A DNA stretch of 62,000 bases from Gnetum montanum (GCA_015680685.1 MNCI01025343.1:210481-272480); one strand, 5' to 3'. Shown: positions 24,676 to 35,640, counted from the first letter of the stretch. The notes: generated by a model not told the origin, from the sequence alone. Numbers and translations: made by a program.

Positions 24676-25165
24676 AAATAGAATGAAATCCCTTGGTGTA
24701 TGCTATTTGCAAATGATATTATCTTATGAATACAACTGAAGAAAATATTGCTTCTAAAATGGAAAAATGAAGAAATGCTCTAGAATCCAAAGGCTTAAAA
24801 ATCAGTAAAAGTAAGACAAAATATATGAAATATAATTTAAAATAACAGCATAAATAGTGTTGAAGTAGAAGTGACAATTCAAGGCCAAAATATCCCTTAC
24901 TACAAACAATTCCATTACCTGGAATCAATGCTCCAATGAAATAGTGAAATTGATATATAAGATATAAGACTAAGGCAAGATGGTCAAAATGAAGACAAGC
25001 TAGTGGTGTTCTATATAATAAAAGAATCCCATTAAAACTTATAGGAAAAATTTTATGGTACAATCATCAAGCTTACTATCTTATATAGTGCTGAAGGTTG
25101 GTATACAAAGAGGCATGAACAACAAATCAATATGGTAGAAATGTGAATGATTACATGGATGTTGT
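24676..25165 (+). pseudogene. RTE-B reverse transcriptase, C-terminal part
   Basis: Resumes after L1-B. FANDIIL at 24706-24726 corresponds to the family's FADDIVL, with one catalytic Asp changed to Asn. Then ALESKGLKISKSKTKYMKYN (near 24785), the YLGSMLQ-like segment, RASGVLYNKRIPLKLIGK (near 25000) and the AECW-like and VAEMRML-like ends (25090-25150). This is the standard order of the RTE RT C-terminus. Confidence 0.85.
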
Positions 25166-25247
25166 ATGTTTTTCTATTCTTTTTCTTTTTCTTTTTTTTC
25201 CTTTTTTTTTGTTTTTTTTTTTTTTGTTTTTTGTTTTTTGGGAAAAG
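25166..25247. repeat. T-rich low-complexity tract
   Basis: Runs of T broken by C and G at the joint between RTE-B and the G1 integrase. Lysine-rich frames read from the other strand here are artefacts. Confidence 0.85.
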
Positions 25248-25692
25248 GTCAAGCAATTGTATTATGTAGATCAAATATGTACATAATTTCAGACAAGAAG
25301 CCTTGCTTTAATGGCACTACCTTTAAGAAAATGATGCAACACTTAGAGGTAGAATATAAGTTTATCACACCATATCATCCCCAAGCAAATAGTTAGACAA
25401 AAGTGACAAATAGAGAAATTATGTGCATATGAATGAGAACAAGTAGCAAATATAGAAAAGACTGTAATACGAAACTCAACAATGTCTTTTGGGCATATCA
25501 TTCCACCGAGAGACTTCCTGTAGGATACTCTCCCTATGAGCTCATATAAAACAAATTGCCTAAATCACTCATCCAAGCTTAGCTCCAAACATTAACAACT
25601 GCTTCTAACCTTGACTTCAAGTTAAGAGTGATTACAAAACTTGAGCAAATTAAACCACATGCAACCTCCTACGATGTGTCTTTGCAATCATT
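25248..25692 (+). pseudogene. G1 integrase core, middle part
   Basis: MYIISDKKPCFNGTTFKKMM (25279-25340) matches the G3 segment around ALISNNGTYF, and here the catalytic Asp (SD) is kept. HLEVEYKFITPYHPQANS follows, then REIM, SKYRKDC, FWAYHSTERLPVGYSPYEL and a linker. This is the second half of the rve core of a Tat/Athila-like integrase, which joins element DNA to the target. The first half and the zinc finger are missing. Interrupted by stops. Confidence 0.83.
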
Positions 25693-25925
25693 TTTCAATG
25701 GTCCTACCATTGTTCAAGCAACATTGCTTGAGTAGTGGTGGGATCAATAATAAAAAGATCATCACCCAAAGGCTCAATGCTCATCCTCCCAAGGTGGCAT
25801 CCTAGGAGGATGGTGGATAAGTGAAAGCCTAACCTCTTTTAAGTAGTTGTGCCCAGACTTGAACCTAAGTCTTACAACTTGACAAACAAGCACCTTACCA
25901 TCACTCAAAGTGGTAGGACTAGTAA
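25693..25925 (-). mobile_element. Possible tRNA-derived SINE
   Basis: The minus strand shows TGGTAAGGTGC (25890-25900), resembling a Pol III A box, and GGTTCAAGTCT (25855-25865), resembling a B box, 35 bases apart start to start. The downstream sequence is unrelated to gypsy. Its position breaks the G1 integrase C-terminus. Ends are approximate, and no target duplication or tail is established. Confidence 0.42.
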
Positions 25926-26001
25926 TAATGTATGAATATGAATTAAAGCCAAAAATTAATGTGATGAAATGAGTGATCTATTGGCACATTTTGCTTGGGG
26001 G

Positions 26002-27690
26002 TTTTTTTTTTTTTCAACAAATAGTTTTTTATGACAATGTTTTGCAAGCAACATCCTCTTTTTCGGAAAGAATGTTCAAGATTATATTAAGTAAAGTCAT
26101 AAAATGTGTACAATCAAAATCGTGTTCAGGAAGTCATAAAATGTGTACAATCAAAATCGTGTTCAGGGGTTTTCCTCCCCTATCGAGAGGGTGTTTCTCC
26201 CCTCTCCACCTGCCAAAAACTATATGAAAGCTAACTAACCAACAATCACAAATAGGAACCAAAAAGGAATGTCCCCAAGCCTAGGAACATAAAAACAAAA
26301 ATGGCCAACACACATGGCCACTAGAGAAAACCATCATAGACCAAGACAACAGTACACATAGTACCCACATTCCTAAAGGTGCTTGGACAACCTAGTACAT
26401 TCACAATCAAGACATTCCTGATAGTGAATGACATGCAGGACATCACAATGGTGTTCAGTGTCAACAAAAGTGGTTGCTTGCTGAAAGTCCTTAATTGCAG
26501 CCTCCTCCCTTGCACATTCAGCCACATCCCCTTTGCCATCTAGGTGAAGCATAGCCACAGAACGCCTAATATGCCAACATAGAGCTAGCCAAAAAATGTT
26601 ACAGTTTATATCCATAATAACATATGGACATCTCCCAGCTCGCAACCACATTCAGGCATTATGTGCATGTGCTTTATCCTGCTGTCGTAGCATCTACTCT
26701 ACCTCCTCCCACCCCTGCTCCTTAGCCAATAGCTCCACCCGTGCCTGCTCGGCCCTCTACTGCTCTTCCAGTTGCAACTTGTCCCTAATCTAGATTCGCA
26801 ATTCATCGATCAATGCCACCCTTGTCACTACTTCTTGCAGATGTCATTTCCAAAGGATCTCCTTCTCCTTGTCAGCATAATACGCCTCTAGCTAAGCTAT
26901 GATCCACTAAAACTCTTCTTCTTGGGCACTCCACTTGGCCTCCCACATGAATCTTTCTTCCCACCTCGCCCTATAAGCCGCCTCCTCCAATGCCCTACAA
27001 TTCTACAGCAAAGCATTGTTCCAAATCTTGGTAGCAAGGGGTAGGAGAAGGGGACCTCCTAGGCATCCCTTCTAATCCTTCCCCCTCTCCTATTAAAACA
27101 TGTGTCTATGCCAATATCAGAGAAACCCTCCTGGAATCCAACTATCTACGCGCATAGACCATCTTGCAAGAAGCAACACTTGCTAACAAGGGAATAGCCA
27201 CCCGCCATAGGGCCAAAATTAGCTCTAAGTGGTGACCCCAACGCTATTGTAGGAGCGTTGCCAAAAAAATCTTGGCAAATTCACTCCATATTCCAACCGC
27301 ATGCACTTCAGCTGAAGCTTCCAAGCATTCCAATTTTGGACTAGGAAATGATCAACAAGCTCAGCCACTTGTTGCCACAAAAGCAGCAACACCAACTTCA
27401 ACAGCTAGTTGCTACTAGTATTTGGAACCACTCCACATAAAGAACCTTCAGCATCCTATAACTCATGACCTGTGGGAAGAACAGTTTCCCCACACACCCC
27501 CCCACCCAACACACACACACAAGGATACCAACATACCGTGCTATCACGACCTTTGTAAGCTCAATCTAAACACCGCAAAATGATGTAGTATCCCTAGCCT
27601 AGTTTGAAAAAAACAGGCCATCAACTAGCTCGAGGTCCACCTCCAACTCAAGAAGGACCTCAGCCCACCCCACACACGAAGGCTCAAACA
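26002..27690 (-). mobile_element. L1-C: 5'-truncated L1 LINE on the minus strand
   Basis: Poly(T) at 26002-26013 is the poly(A) tail read from the other strand. On the minus strand, codons near 27345-27190 give LVDHFLVQNWNAW, YGVNLPRFFW and LILALWRVA, collinear with L1-A (LVDQFFVQFGN, VNLPYFF, LILALWQ). The Glu/Arg/Trp-rich coiled-coil extension follows (27000-26640). The 3' UTR has a 37-bp exact duplication. The 5' limit is uncertain. Confidence 0.75.
26094..26167. repeat. Exact 37-bp tandem duplication
   Basis: AAGTCATAAAATGTGTACAA... to CGTGTTCAGG occurs at 26094-26130 and again at 26131-26167 with no difference. It lies in the L1-C 3' UTR and must be recent or conserved. Confidence 0.97.
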
Positions 27691-28330
27691 TGGGCGTTAT
27701 CCTCTTAAAATCCAAGAACCTTCCAATTTATGAGTTCCCAACATCCAACATTAGATTTATCAATTTCATTTTGATTTTAATTTTTCTTTTTAATAGATTA
27801 ATTTTTCTTGCAATGCTTTCAAGTACCATCTTCTTAAAATCCAAGAACCTTCTGATTTATTAATTCTCAATTTTGCTTAAGAGAGGGTCGTTTGGATTTA
27901 TTGAGTTTACTTCAGTTTTTCCTAAACCCATAAATTTTTCCTACTTCACACATCAATGTTCTACAAATGATTCTCTGAAAAAAATTTCATGCTTTAGCCG
28001 ACAATGTTCTGCAAGAGATTCTCTTAAAATCCAGCAACCTTTAAGAAAAAAACTGATGTTTATGATTCTCTCTGAATCGTCAGATTCAATCTGAGCATTG
28101 GGCTGGATTAAGAGGCAAATTTGGGCATCAGACAGCATTGACCACCATTGACGTGGCAAATGCCACATCATAAGAGATCACATGTGGTTTATACTAGTCC
28201 GACAAAAATAGAATGGTAACAATAATGCATAATAAGGTCCACAAAGTCTATTCCACACAACAGCACCACAGGAGTATTAGGCACTTTATACTACAATCCC
28301 AACCATTTAATGCAACACACTAAATTTTAG
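27691..28330. other. Unassigned AT-rich segment with a dispersed repeat
   Basis: CTTAAAATCCAAGAACCTTC occurs near 27705 and near 27834, with a shorter relative near 28023 (CTTAAAATCCAGCAACCT). No domain recognised. It separates L1-C from the end of the G1 integrase. Confidence 0.45.
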
Positions 28331-28336
28331 ACCTTT

Positions 28337-28580
28337 AGGAGGGACCTAATCTCATCCATAGTTTCTACAAGATAGGTGTCATGCAAATATACCACCTTGC
28401 CACACTAGATCAACTAATACTAATCAACATTCAACAAATAAAACCGTTTCATGAACCCTGTGACATTAAAACCACTTCACACAACATTGACCAAGCTAGG
28501 TCCATCTTCAAAATCTCCTCCTTCACACGTCGTAGGGGAGACACTTCTGATTAAAATTGCAACTGATGCATTCATTTTTG
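28337..28580 (+). pseudogene. G1 integrase C-terminal end
   Basis: EGPNLIHSFYKIG... to INIQQIKPFHEP corresponds to EGPYIIFETFPSG... to VNMxQLKPFHEL of G3 (47683-47800). This chromodomain-less terminal segment ends pol in this family. Both copies have a stop where Trp precedes EGP. A short S/K-rich tail ending near GGGGGA-like sequence follows in both. Confidence 0.78.
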
Positions 28581-30599
28581 TTTTTTCTTCTTTTTCAATT
28601 TTTTCTAATTTTCTAGTTCTTAATTTTGTGTGTTTTTATATGGTTTTCACTTTTTTAACATTTTCTGTTTCTTTAATGTTATTTTTTTGTTTTCAGTTTT
28701 TTTCACTTCTTTCTACTTTTACCATTTCTTAATATGTTTTCCATTTCTTGATATTTACCAATTTCTTGAGTCCTTAGTTTAGTAATTGCAATGGTACTTT
28801 CTTTTAGGTCAATGAGATGTTCATCATTGTGTAGAAAAACATCATAGAATTATGGAATATTGATCTTGTCATCTGTCAAGGAATGTACAATTGCAGTATA
28901 TAGTGAGACCATGCATCCATTCTTTCATTTTCTATTAATAAGAGGTTCTTACCATGGGAGTAATGTGGTCCTTATCGTATTAAAAAATTTTAATTAACTT
29001 CCATGATCACCAAGCCTAGATGAAAGGCAAAAGGACCAAAGGGGCATAGACAGGGGTATGACGTCAAAGGGATTTGTTGATTCCTCAAGACTCCATCTTG
29101 TATCCCACTAATGACACATGATTGCATGAACCATTCCACCTCCACACAATAAAAACAAGGGAACATAATCTAAGAAATACAACACTTTGCCACACCACTA
29201 GAAAGACATGTCACCATGTCTAAAAGTGGACTGCTAGCAAGTAAGATGATTAATTAATTAATACATTTGAACCATATTTAAGGTACCACTAGAAAGGCAT
29301 GTGACCCATATTTGAAGCTACACCGTGGACCAATGGCCCAAGCACCATATGCACTTAATGATTTAATTAATTAATTAATTAACCCAAAAATGTACTTTAT
29401 GTTATGTTCCCTTTTCTTTCATGTAGATTATGTTGTTGTTTAGTTGATCCTATGATGATGGTCTCGAGGATGATGCAATGTGATGCAATGCTATGCCATT
29501 AGGACGAGGTAAGACTTGGTCTGAAATCCAAACGGACAAGTAAGATGACCACTACAATCCCACATTACACCTAAGGCCCATTATGACTATGTGTGGGATA
29601 CCTCACGTTCCAATTCCTTTTTCTATTTTTCTGTCCACTCCCTTTCCTGGCATGTTGCATTTGTTAATTCTTTGGATTGTGATGATATAATATGAATATT
29701 TACAATTAGCTTATGTCTATTCTTTTGATTTTGGTCATAATTGACATTTGACTACTAGGATGCCTATGCACATATCGATTGGTGGTTATTCAAGGGCAAC
29801 ACAAGCAAAAGCCTGCTATGGAAAGGACCCACTTGGATGACTTTTGTCAATTTTAATCTCATTCCTCTCGGCATCATTCTCCAACTTACCAAAATGCTTC
29901 CCATATTTTTTGGAATTTCTCTCATGTTTTTGGAAGATCACAAACCCCCTAATTTAGCAATTTCTAATAATTTCTCATGATTTTTTAAAAAATTTCTGCT
30001 AATTTGTGCTAAAATGTCAATTTTGTAGCTTAAACTTGGAGATGGAAAGCTCGACATTAGCCCAAATGGACCCCAATATGCTTATACACTCCAAAAATGG
30101 CAAAAAAAACCAGCCAAAAACCTTAAAAAGATTAAAGAAAAAAGTTGAAATTATGTGCTGGGTCAGCTCATTTACATCGGCCCATACAATAAAATTTTCT
30201 ATACATGTGTGTGCCCACTCAATGTTCCTTATCATTTTGCATTCCATGCTTAGGGGAGTTTTTATTGCCAAACTTTCAAGAGTCTAAGCACCATATAACT
30301 TGCACACCAAACATTCGATTCACCTGGTTCCTCCACCATTGTGCACTTAGGGCCGTAATTTATTAATAAAAAACATAAAACTCCAAAAATTTGAAATTTT
30401 TTTCTAATACCCAAAATTAATTTCTAAGATAAAATAATTAAAACTTAACAATTAGGATCCCTTAAAAGCCTTAGGAACCCATTATGACAAACTCTAAGGA
30501 TCCAAGCACCCAATTTTTTGCAATTTTGGTCTTAGAGGATTCGAAAAGGTAGAACATTGGATTCAATCATCATGAACCAATTGATCTATTTTGGGTCAT
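28581..30599 (+). other. G1 non-coding interval between pol and accessory ORF
   Basis: T-rich start (28580-28760), then sequence sharing words with the same interval of G3: ATGACGTCAAAGGGAT (G3: GTGATGTCAAGGGGAT) and TGCTATGGAAAGGACCCACT (29815, G3 49176). It contains TTAA/ATTA microsatellites (29250-29385). The shared words show that it belongs to the element. Confidence 0.65.
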
Positions 30600-30789
30600 T
30601 GCAGATAGTACCTAAGCATGAGCATGGGGCACATGGCCTAAGCAAAAGCTAAGACAAAAGGCAAAGGATCAACCAACAAGGAAAACGATAGCCAACCCAA
30701 TCAAGGGTCAAAGTACAAACACCTAGAGAGCTAGAATTTCAATCTATAAGAGTGCTCCAACCTAGGGGAAGCTCTGTCTTGAGCCCCTA

Positions 30790-30843
30790 CCTAGGATCTT
30801 GCACCTAGTCAACTAGCCTAGGATCTTGCACCTAGTCAACTAG
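30790..30843. repeat. Exact 27-bp tandem duplication
   Basis: CCTAGGATCTTGCACCTAGT plus CAACTAG occurs at 30790-30816 and 30817-30843 without change. 27 bp is a multiple of three. Confidence 0.97.
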
Positions 30844-32229
30844 AGATCATGCACTCCGAGTTGTTCCTACAAATCCTCAAGGATGAGAACATGAACAATA
30901 ACATCTAAATGGAGCTAAATTTTGCTGATTTCATTCAATTCTCCCCAAAACAAGTGAAAATGAGCTACAACAATCATTGATGTGGCCCGTTCTAATGAGC
31001 AACAAGTGGTACATCAATGAGACATACCTCATTTGGAAGAGCCACCAAAATGACAACACTATGAAGATAGAAGAGAATGAGGTCCCCTACTATACAAAGG
31101 TAATTGTCAAGACATTGGAATTTCCTAACAAGGGATCAAGACTACTGAAGATCTCCTCACGTCTGGATCACCAATACAAACAAGTTTGAGGGAGGCATGC
31201 ATTCGATGATGGCCTGACCCCAATGGACAAAGGGTTTTTTTATAATGATCACTTGTCACATGGCTCCACAACCTAATCTAACAAAATCGAGTCATTCCAT
31301 ACCTGCATAGCACCAATCTAAGACTGCAAAGAGTCAATGCCAACATTACCTACATGTATTCAAAGATTGAATGCAGATCTTACAAAAATAGCATTTGGTA
31401 GGACTTTCCCATTTTCAGGCCATATCTAGAAAGTATGTAAGAGAAAAGGCATAATTGGTTATGCCAATCATGTTACAAGGAAGGTCCCACAAGCATCATT
31501 TGCTAAACTCATGAAGTTAGTACCCATGAAAAAGGTACCAAACCTAGCACCAAAAGTAACAAAGGGTATTGACACTACAATAACTTCGACTCCGGCAACA
31601 AGCTTACCAAGAGCTACACTATCAACAACATCTAGAGGAGCAAGGCCAAGCTTGGGGCCTACTACAACATATGATGTGTACCACCTACCATGCCAAGCCA
31701 AATCAGGAAAGATACACAATAAGTAAGCCCAAGAAGTCTAGACCTTTTTGAACTTCTAGCCACTAGATCAAGGACCCAAAGTCAAATGGTGATGAATCCA
31801 ACAATAAAAGAAATTTCAGTCAAACTATTTGATGACTAGCCAAACATCTTTAGCAATGCAACATCATTTCAGGTGATGCTGGAGGAAGGCAATGGCAATA
31901 CAGTGATTATCCTTCTTCATGAATAGCATGAAAATGTTGTTGGCATTATTGCTAAGTATACCAATGCAAAATTCAACATCCCTACAACACAAACCATAGA
32001 TTTCGTTGCTCAGCAAGACATGGTAGTGTTTGCAAGTTTGAGAAGAAGGCCAAAATAATAGGAACAAGCACAGCCTCTCAAACAAATGACAACAACAAAG
32101 CATGAAAAACACTTGATGAAACTATTGAGCATAGGGCAAGGGCTTGTTGAAGATGGCAATGCCCTATAGTTTATATTACTCATCACTATGGGACAGTTAG
32201 TGCTAGCTAAAGCACTAAACAAGTAGAGC

Positions 32230-32271
32230 GGATTAGAAATACTTAGACTAGGATTAGAAATACTTAGACTA
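32230..32271. repeat. Exact 21-bp tandem duplication in accessory ORF
   Basis: GGATTAGAAATACTTAGACT plus A occurs twice in a row. A seven-codon addition would keep frame. Confidence 0.95.
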
Positions 32272-32823
32272 AAACAGGACCTCATCCAAGACAATTTCAA
32301 TGTTCTAACCAAGTGCATTGCTCCAAAGAACTTCCACAAATCTGAAAAGTCAAAAGTTAAGTGAATGCAAGTTATAGTTTTGGGAGATCTCAATGATCAA
32401 GGAAAAGGACATTTGGGATGCTTCATAGGCCAAGGCAGAATCCTATGGCTTGAAGAAAACCATTGCTGAATTGGAACTTGCAAATAAAAAGCTTGCTATG
32501 GAAAATAAAAAAGTATAAGGTGATGAAGAAGGAACGATATGCATTTGAAGCCAACCACCAACACATCAAACAAGATCAGGAAAAGGCAAACCTGGCTATC
32601 GAGGGAGAACAAGAACCTTTCTATGTAGTAGGTATGCCTCACTAGGAAAAAAATAGCCCTGAAGCTTGTTGCCTGGACAAATAAAGCCAAATGCTTAGAG
32701 AACATCAAGAACCATTACAAAGACCACGTTGGCTTTCAAAAGGAGATTAGTGAGAAATAATTGAAGACGGTGAAGGCCATACTTGAGATAGTTCTCTGAA
32801 ATCCTATTGTGGCTCCATGGAAA

Positions 32824-32954
32824 GATACCCTTGATGTTGTGGATCTAATTAGCAACACTGCACTAAAGATGCCCTAATGTTGTGGATCTGAATGGCAACA
32901 CCGCGGTAAAGATGCCCTTGATGTTGTGGATCTAATTAGCAACACCGCGCTGAA
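32824..32954. repeat. 44-bp minisatellite, three units
   Basis: Units at 32824-32867, 32868-32910 and 32911-32954 (44, 43, 44 bp), consensus GATGCCCTTGATGTTGTGGA followed by a CTAATTAGCAACACCGC-type tail. It lies in the coiled-coil part of the accessory ORF and would shift frame. Confidence 0.93.
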
Positions 32955-33650
32955 GATTAAAGATCTTCAAATTGAGGATCTTAACCACTACCTCAAACGC
33001 GCCAACCTATATTATACCAAACTTGTCGTTATCACAGCAAGCAAGCCCAACAATGAGCTAGAAAAATATTGGTAGCCACATTTCACTCAATGAATGTGAA
33101 TGCTAGATTCACGACCCTTAAAAAGGCAAGCTACAGGAAGAGATGGCCAAGAAGGAAGCATATAAAAGTCATTTCATAGGCCAACAGGATGTAGCAAAAG
33201 AGTTGACACAACAAATGAGTGACTACCAAACCTTGAAACAAGAATTGCAGAATCTGAAGCATGAACATCAATTGTTTGCAACATGGTTCATCAATGCCAT
33301 CAAGCTCTTCCCCATTGTGCCTTGTCTATGAAATATCCCAGTGTCTGCAAAGCTTGCAAAACATGCATGGACAATAGGCGACCCATGGACATATGAACAA
33401 AGATTCCAAGAGCTGCACATCATGTGGAAGAAGAAGGGAAATGAGCTTAGGCCTCCAGGAATGTAACTTCATCAACCATTTTTGTAAATTGTTTATGTTT
33501 ATATGATGAGTCAATCCATTTTTGTAATAAGAATCCACTTAAATTGTGTTGTCATGCCGCACATGCAATATTATTTATGTATCACCAACCAATTTTGTAA
33601 TAAAAATCTATCTATTTTGTATAACTCAAGAATGAGTTTAGAGTCAATAG

Positions 33651-35228
33651 TGGGAATATGATGAATGTCAAAAAATCCTTTTTTGTTTGGGATGCGTCAA
33701 CACACATCCATTTGTGCATTGGTGCATGCACACTAGCACAATTAATGATTTTGTCTATACACACATGTGAACTATGGTGCATTTATGGCATCTTTTCAAT
33801 AGTTGTAGCAAATCTCTTGCAGCTTATTTTCCTAATTTTGTAGTAGCCAAGAAGCACCCATAACGTGTGTCTAAGTCCACTGTCCAAAGTCTTTATTCGA
33901 GTGGTTGTACTTAGATAAGACCAAGATTGACTCATACTTGTTGCAACACTTTGAATTAGATTAGATTTTTATTTTAATCATTTACTTTTATTGCAATTTA
34001 TTATTAATGTTAATTAGCATAATGTTTATATATCCATACACCTTAGTTATGGTGCAATAAGTGCACCAAGACATTGAACATTCAACACATATTAACTTAG
34101 TAAGCCTACCAATTAGCTAACATTGTTCGACCAATGATTAGTTAGCTTGGTAACTAGTGGTTAACTCATTGGTGAGGACCAAACCCCATCATCCTAAATT
34201 GAAACCAAATCCTACAAAAATTCTCACAAGAACACACAATGGAAAACAAGAAAAGAAACACAACTCTTTATTCTTGCTTGAAAACATGAAGATTCATAAA
34301 AATGTTGGAAGCAAACATCCCAAAGATAGAAAATACGCAAGATCATCACAATCACACTCCCCTCACACAAGACACAAGCCAAATGGCTCTCATCCCTCCC
34401 TCACATACAATTGCCCATGATGGCCACAACAAGAATAGAGTGCTCAAGAAGAGCTCACACTCTCTCTCCCAAGATACTCTATTGAGGCTCTTTAGCCTCC
34501 TCCCTTGAGACCAACCCTCTTCCTTCTAACTAGCCTAATTAGCCTACTCAAACTTGGGCCTTTGATGTCTTTTTTATTGCTTTCCAAGTGACCCTTCGTC
34601 TTTCCTCCAAATTAGAATTCAATTTGAAGTCCATTGGAATTTATAAGAGATGTCTTGAAGAAGTAGAAGATATCTTTCGCGAAACATCTAGATCTCAAAG
34701 AAGATGTCTTGAAGTAAAGATGCTTGTTTTGAGGCCTAAAACCTCCAGATGCCTCCAAACAAGTCCCCCTAGACCCCAGAACCCCCTAAACTCATCAAAA
34801 TGAGCCCAAAACACCCTAAAACATGTCAAAACTCCAAGGAAAGACACCATCATTGGAAGGATGCTACATTGGCTAGTTTGATGTCAACATCACTCATGAA
34901 TCCAAGAAAGCAAATGAAAAGCTTACAAAGTGTATGCTTATTGCCTTAAGCTAGATTAGGATTTAATTTCTATTTTTAATCATTGACTATTTTTAGGAAT
35001 TTTCTATAGCTAGTAACAATGGTTGAAATAACATCGTTAATCATACACCTCAATTACACTTAGCAACATGATTTGAGACCACTACAAGCATAACTAAGAA
35101 GACAGCAACCTACGATCTAATGTAACTACACTAGATGTTAAACCTATCCCATCCATGGATTACAACACAATCTATTGCGATCTTTGTAAACTATATGGTT
35201 GGTTGTTAGGCATAATTGTTGCTCATCA
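33651..35228 (+). repeat. G1 purine tract and 3' LTR
   Basis: TGGGAATA (33651-33658) immediately precedes the LTR start TGATGAATGTC (33659), as TGTGGGGGTA does in G3. The LTR ends GCTCATCA at 35228, the same terminus as G3 and G4. Subtracting the 723-bp solo LTR and its 5-bp duplication leaves 842 bp, close to G3 (880) and G4 (848). Confidence 0.82.
34170..34892 (-). mobile_element. Solo LTR inserted in the G1 3' LTR
   Basis: 723 bp with TG...CA ends on both strands (plus strand TGGTGAGGACC... to ...GTCAACATCA), flanked by perfect CTCAT at 34165-34169 and 34893-34897. Removing it and one CTCAT restores GGTTAACTCATGAATCCA, which aligns with AGTTAACTTGTGAATTCA in the G1 5' LTR. On the minus strand a TATAAA-like site (near 34640) precedes AATAAA (near 34275), in the order expected of U3-R-U5. 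I cannot name the parent family. Confidence 0.88.
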
Positions 35229-35640
35229 ATAGGGTTATACTTGAAGACTACAAGTTCATCCTTAGAGATATTTATATGTTGCTCTCTATTTGTCCAAATT
35301 TCTTCTAGACATTATTTATCTCTTGCTCTTCTTGTGCATTTGTTAAGGAAGCAAATCATCAATCAAGGTGCTTTTATCCCATGAATGTTATGGATGTAAA
35401 TGATAGTTTCAATTGAAAGTTCTAGAATTTTGAAGGCAACTTACAATGAGAGAGCATACATCATACTATTTTAAATAATCCATTTTGTTGTAGCATATAT
35501 AAAATTATAATTGATGAAGTCTTTTGACAAGTACTCACTTTGATTATATATCTAAATTTCTTAATCTTGAGTTCAATCTCTCTTTCTACTAATTTTTTAA
35601 ATACTAGTTTAGCTATATATTTATATAATATATATCTATT
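35229..35640. other. No recognisable feature
   Basis: Flank of G1. It contains GACTACAAGTTCATCC, reminiscent of the sequence after the RTE endonuclease, but too short to claim as the continuation of RTE-A. Confidence 0.4.

Larger units (their letters stand above)
13872..25165 (+). mobile_element. RTE-B: RTE-type LINE nested in G1, split by two L1 insertions
   Basis: Three collinear pieces (13872-15524, 17908-18768, 24676-25165) reconstruct the order of an RTE-clade LINE: endonuclease, linker, RT, C-terminus. L1-A and L1-B occupy the gaps. The 5' start matches RTE-A and RTE-C. The 3' end stops at an MRMLRWM-equivalent (near 25150) and runs into T-rich sequence without a recognisable tail. Confidence 0.85.
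30600..33470 (+). pseudogene. G1 accessory ORF downstream of pol
   Basis: Collinear with the accessory ORF of G3. N-terminal half: WYINETYLIWKSHQ (near 31005) against EWYLGKTYLF in G3. Near 31405-31510, FPFSGHI, KVCKRKGIIGYANHV and FAKLMK correspond to FPFLCLI, KLCKRVGIT, YAND and MWHEMMK in G3. A Thr/Pro-rich linker (31540-31680) follows, then a Lys/Glu-rich coiled coil (32400-33330), and the end FATWFINAIKLFPIVPC (near 33279), matching FAAWFVNLKELFSVLPC in G3. The N-terminal motifs recall the 'putative plant transposon protein' domain of plant gypsy elements, from memory and unverified. Its position is that of Athila env-like ORFs, but I see no signal peptide or membrane anchor. Broken by stops. 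Confidence 0.7.
6478..35228 (+). mobile_element. G1: decayed Ty3/gypsy element carrying nested insertions
   Basis: LTRs at 6478-7316 (truncated) and 33659-35228 share TGATGAATGTCAAAA starts, GTTAATTAGCATAATGTTTAT blocks and an AGATTAGGATTTA block. Between them lie gag (9850-11520), protease (11820-12190), RT/RNase H (12560-13870), integrase (25248-25692, 28337-28580) and an accessory ORF (30600-33470) in the order of Tat/Athila-like gypsy elements. Nested insertions account for more than half the length: RTE-B with L1-A and L1-B, L1-C, a possible SINE and a solo LTR. Outer flanks ACAAG (6473-6477) and ATAGG (35229-35233) match at 3 of 5 bases, both differences being transitions, so they may be a decayed target duplication. 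LTR and ORF similarity places G1 in the same family as G3 and G4. Confidence 0.82.

Noticed and set aside
25053-25274. Lysine-rich minus-strand ORF
   Set aside because: Produced by translating the T-rich tract between RTE-B and the G1 integrase.
29230-29400. MITE suggested by TTAA/ATTAATTAATT blocks on both sides of ~90 bp
   Set aside because: The blocks are simple microsatellites. No longer inverted repeat or target duplication is present.
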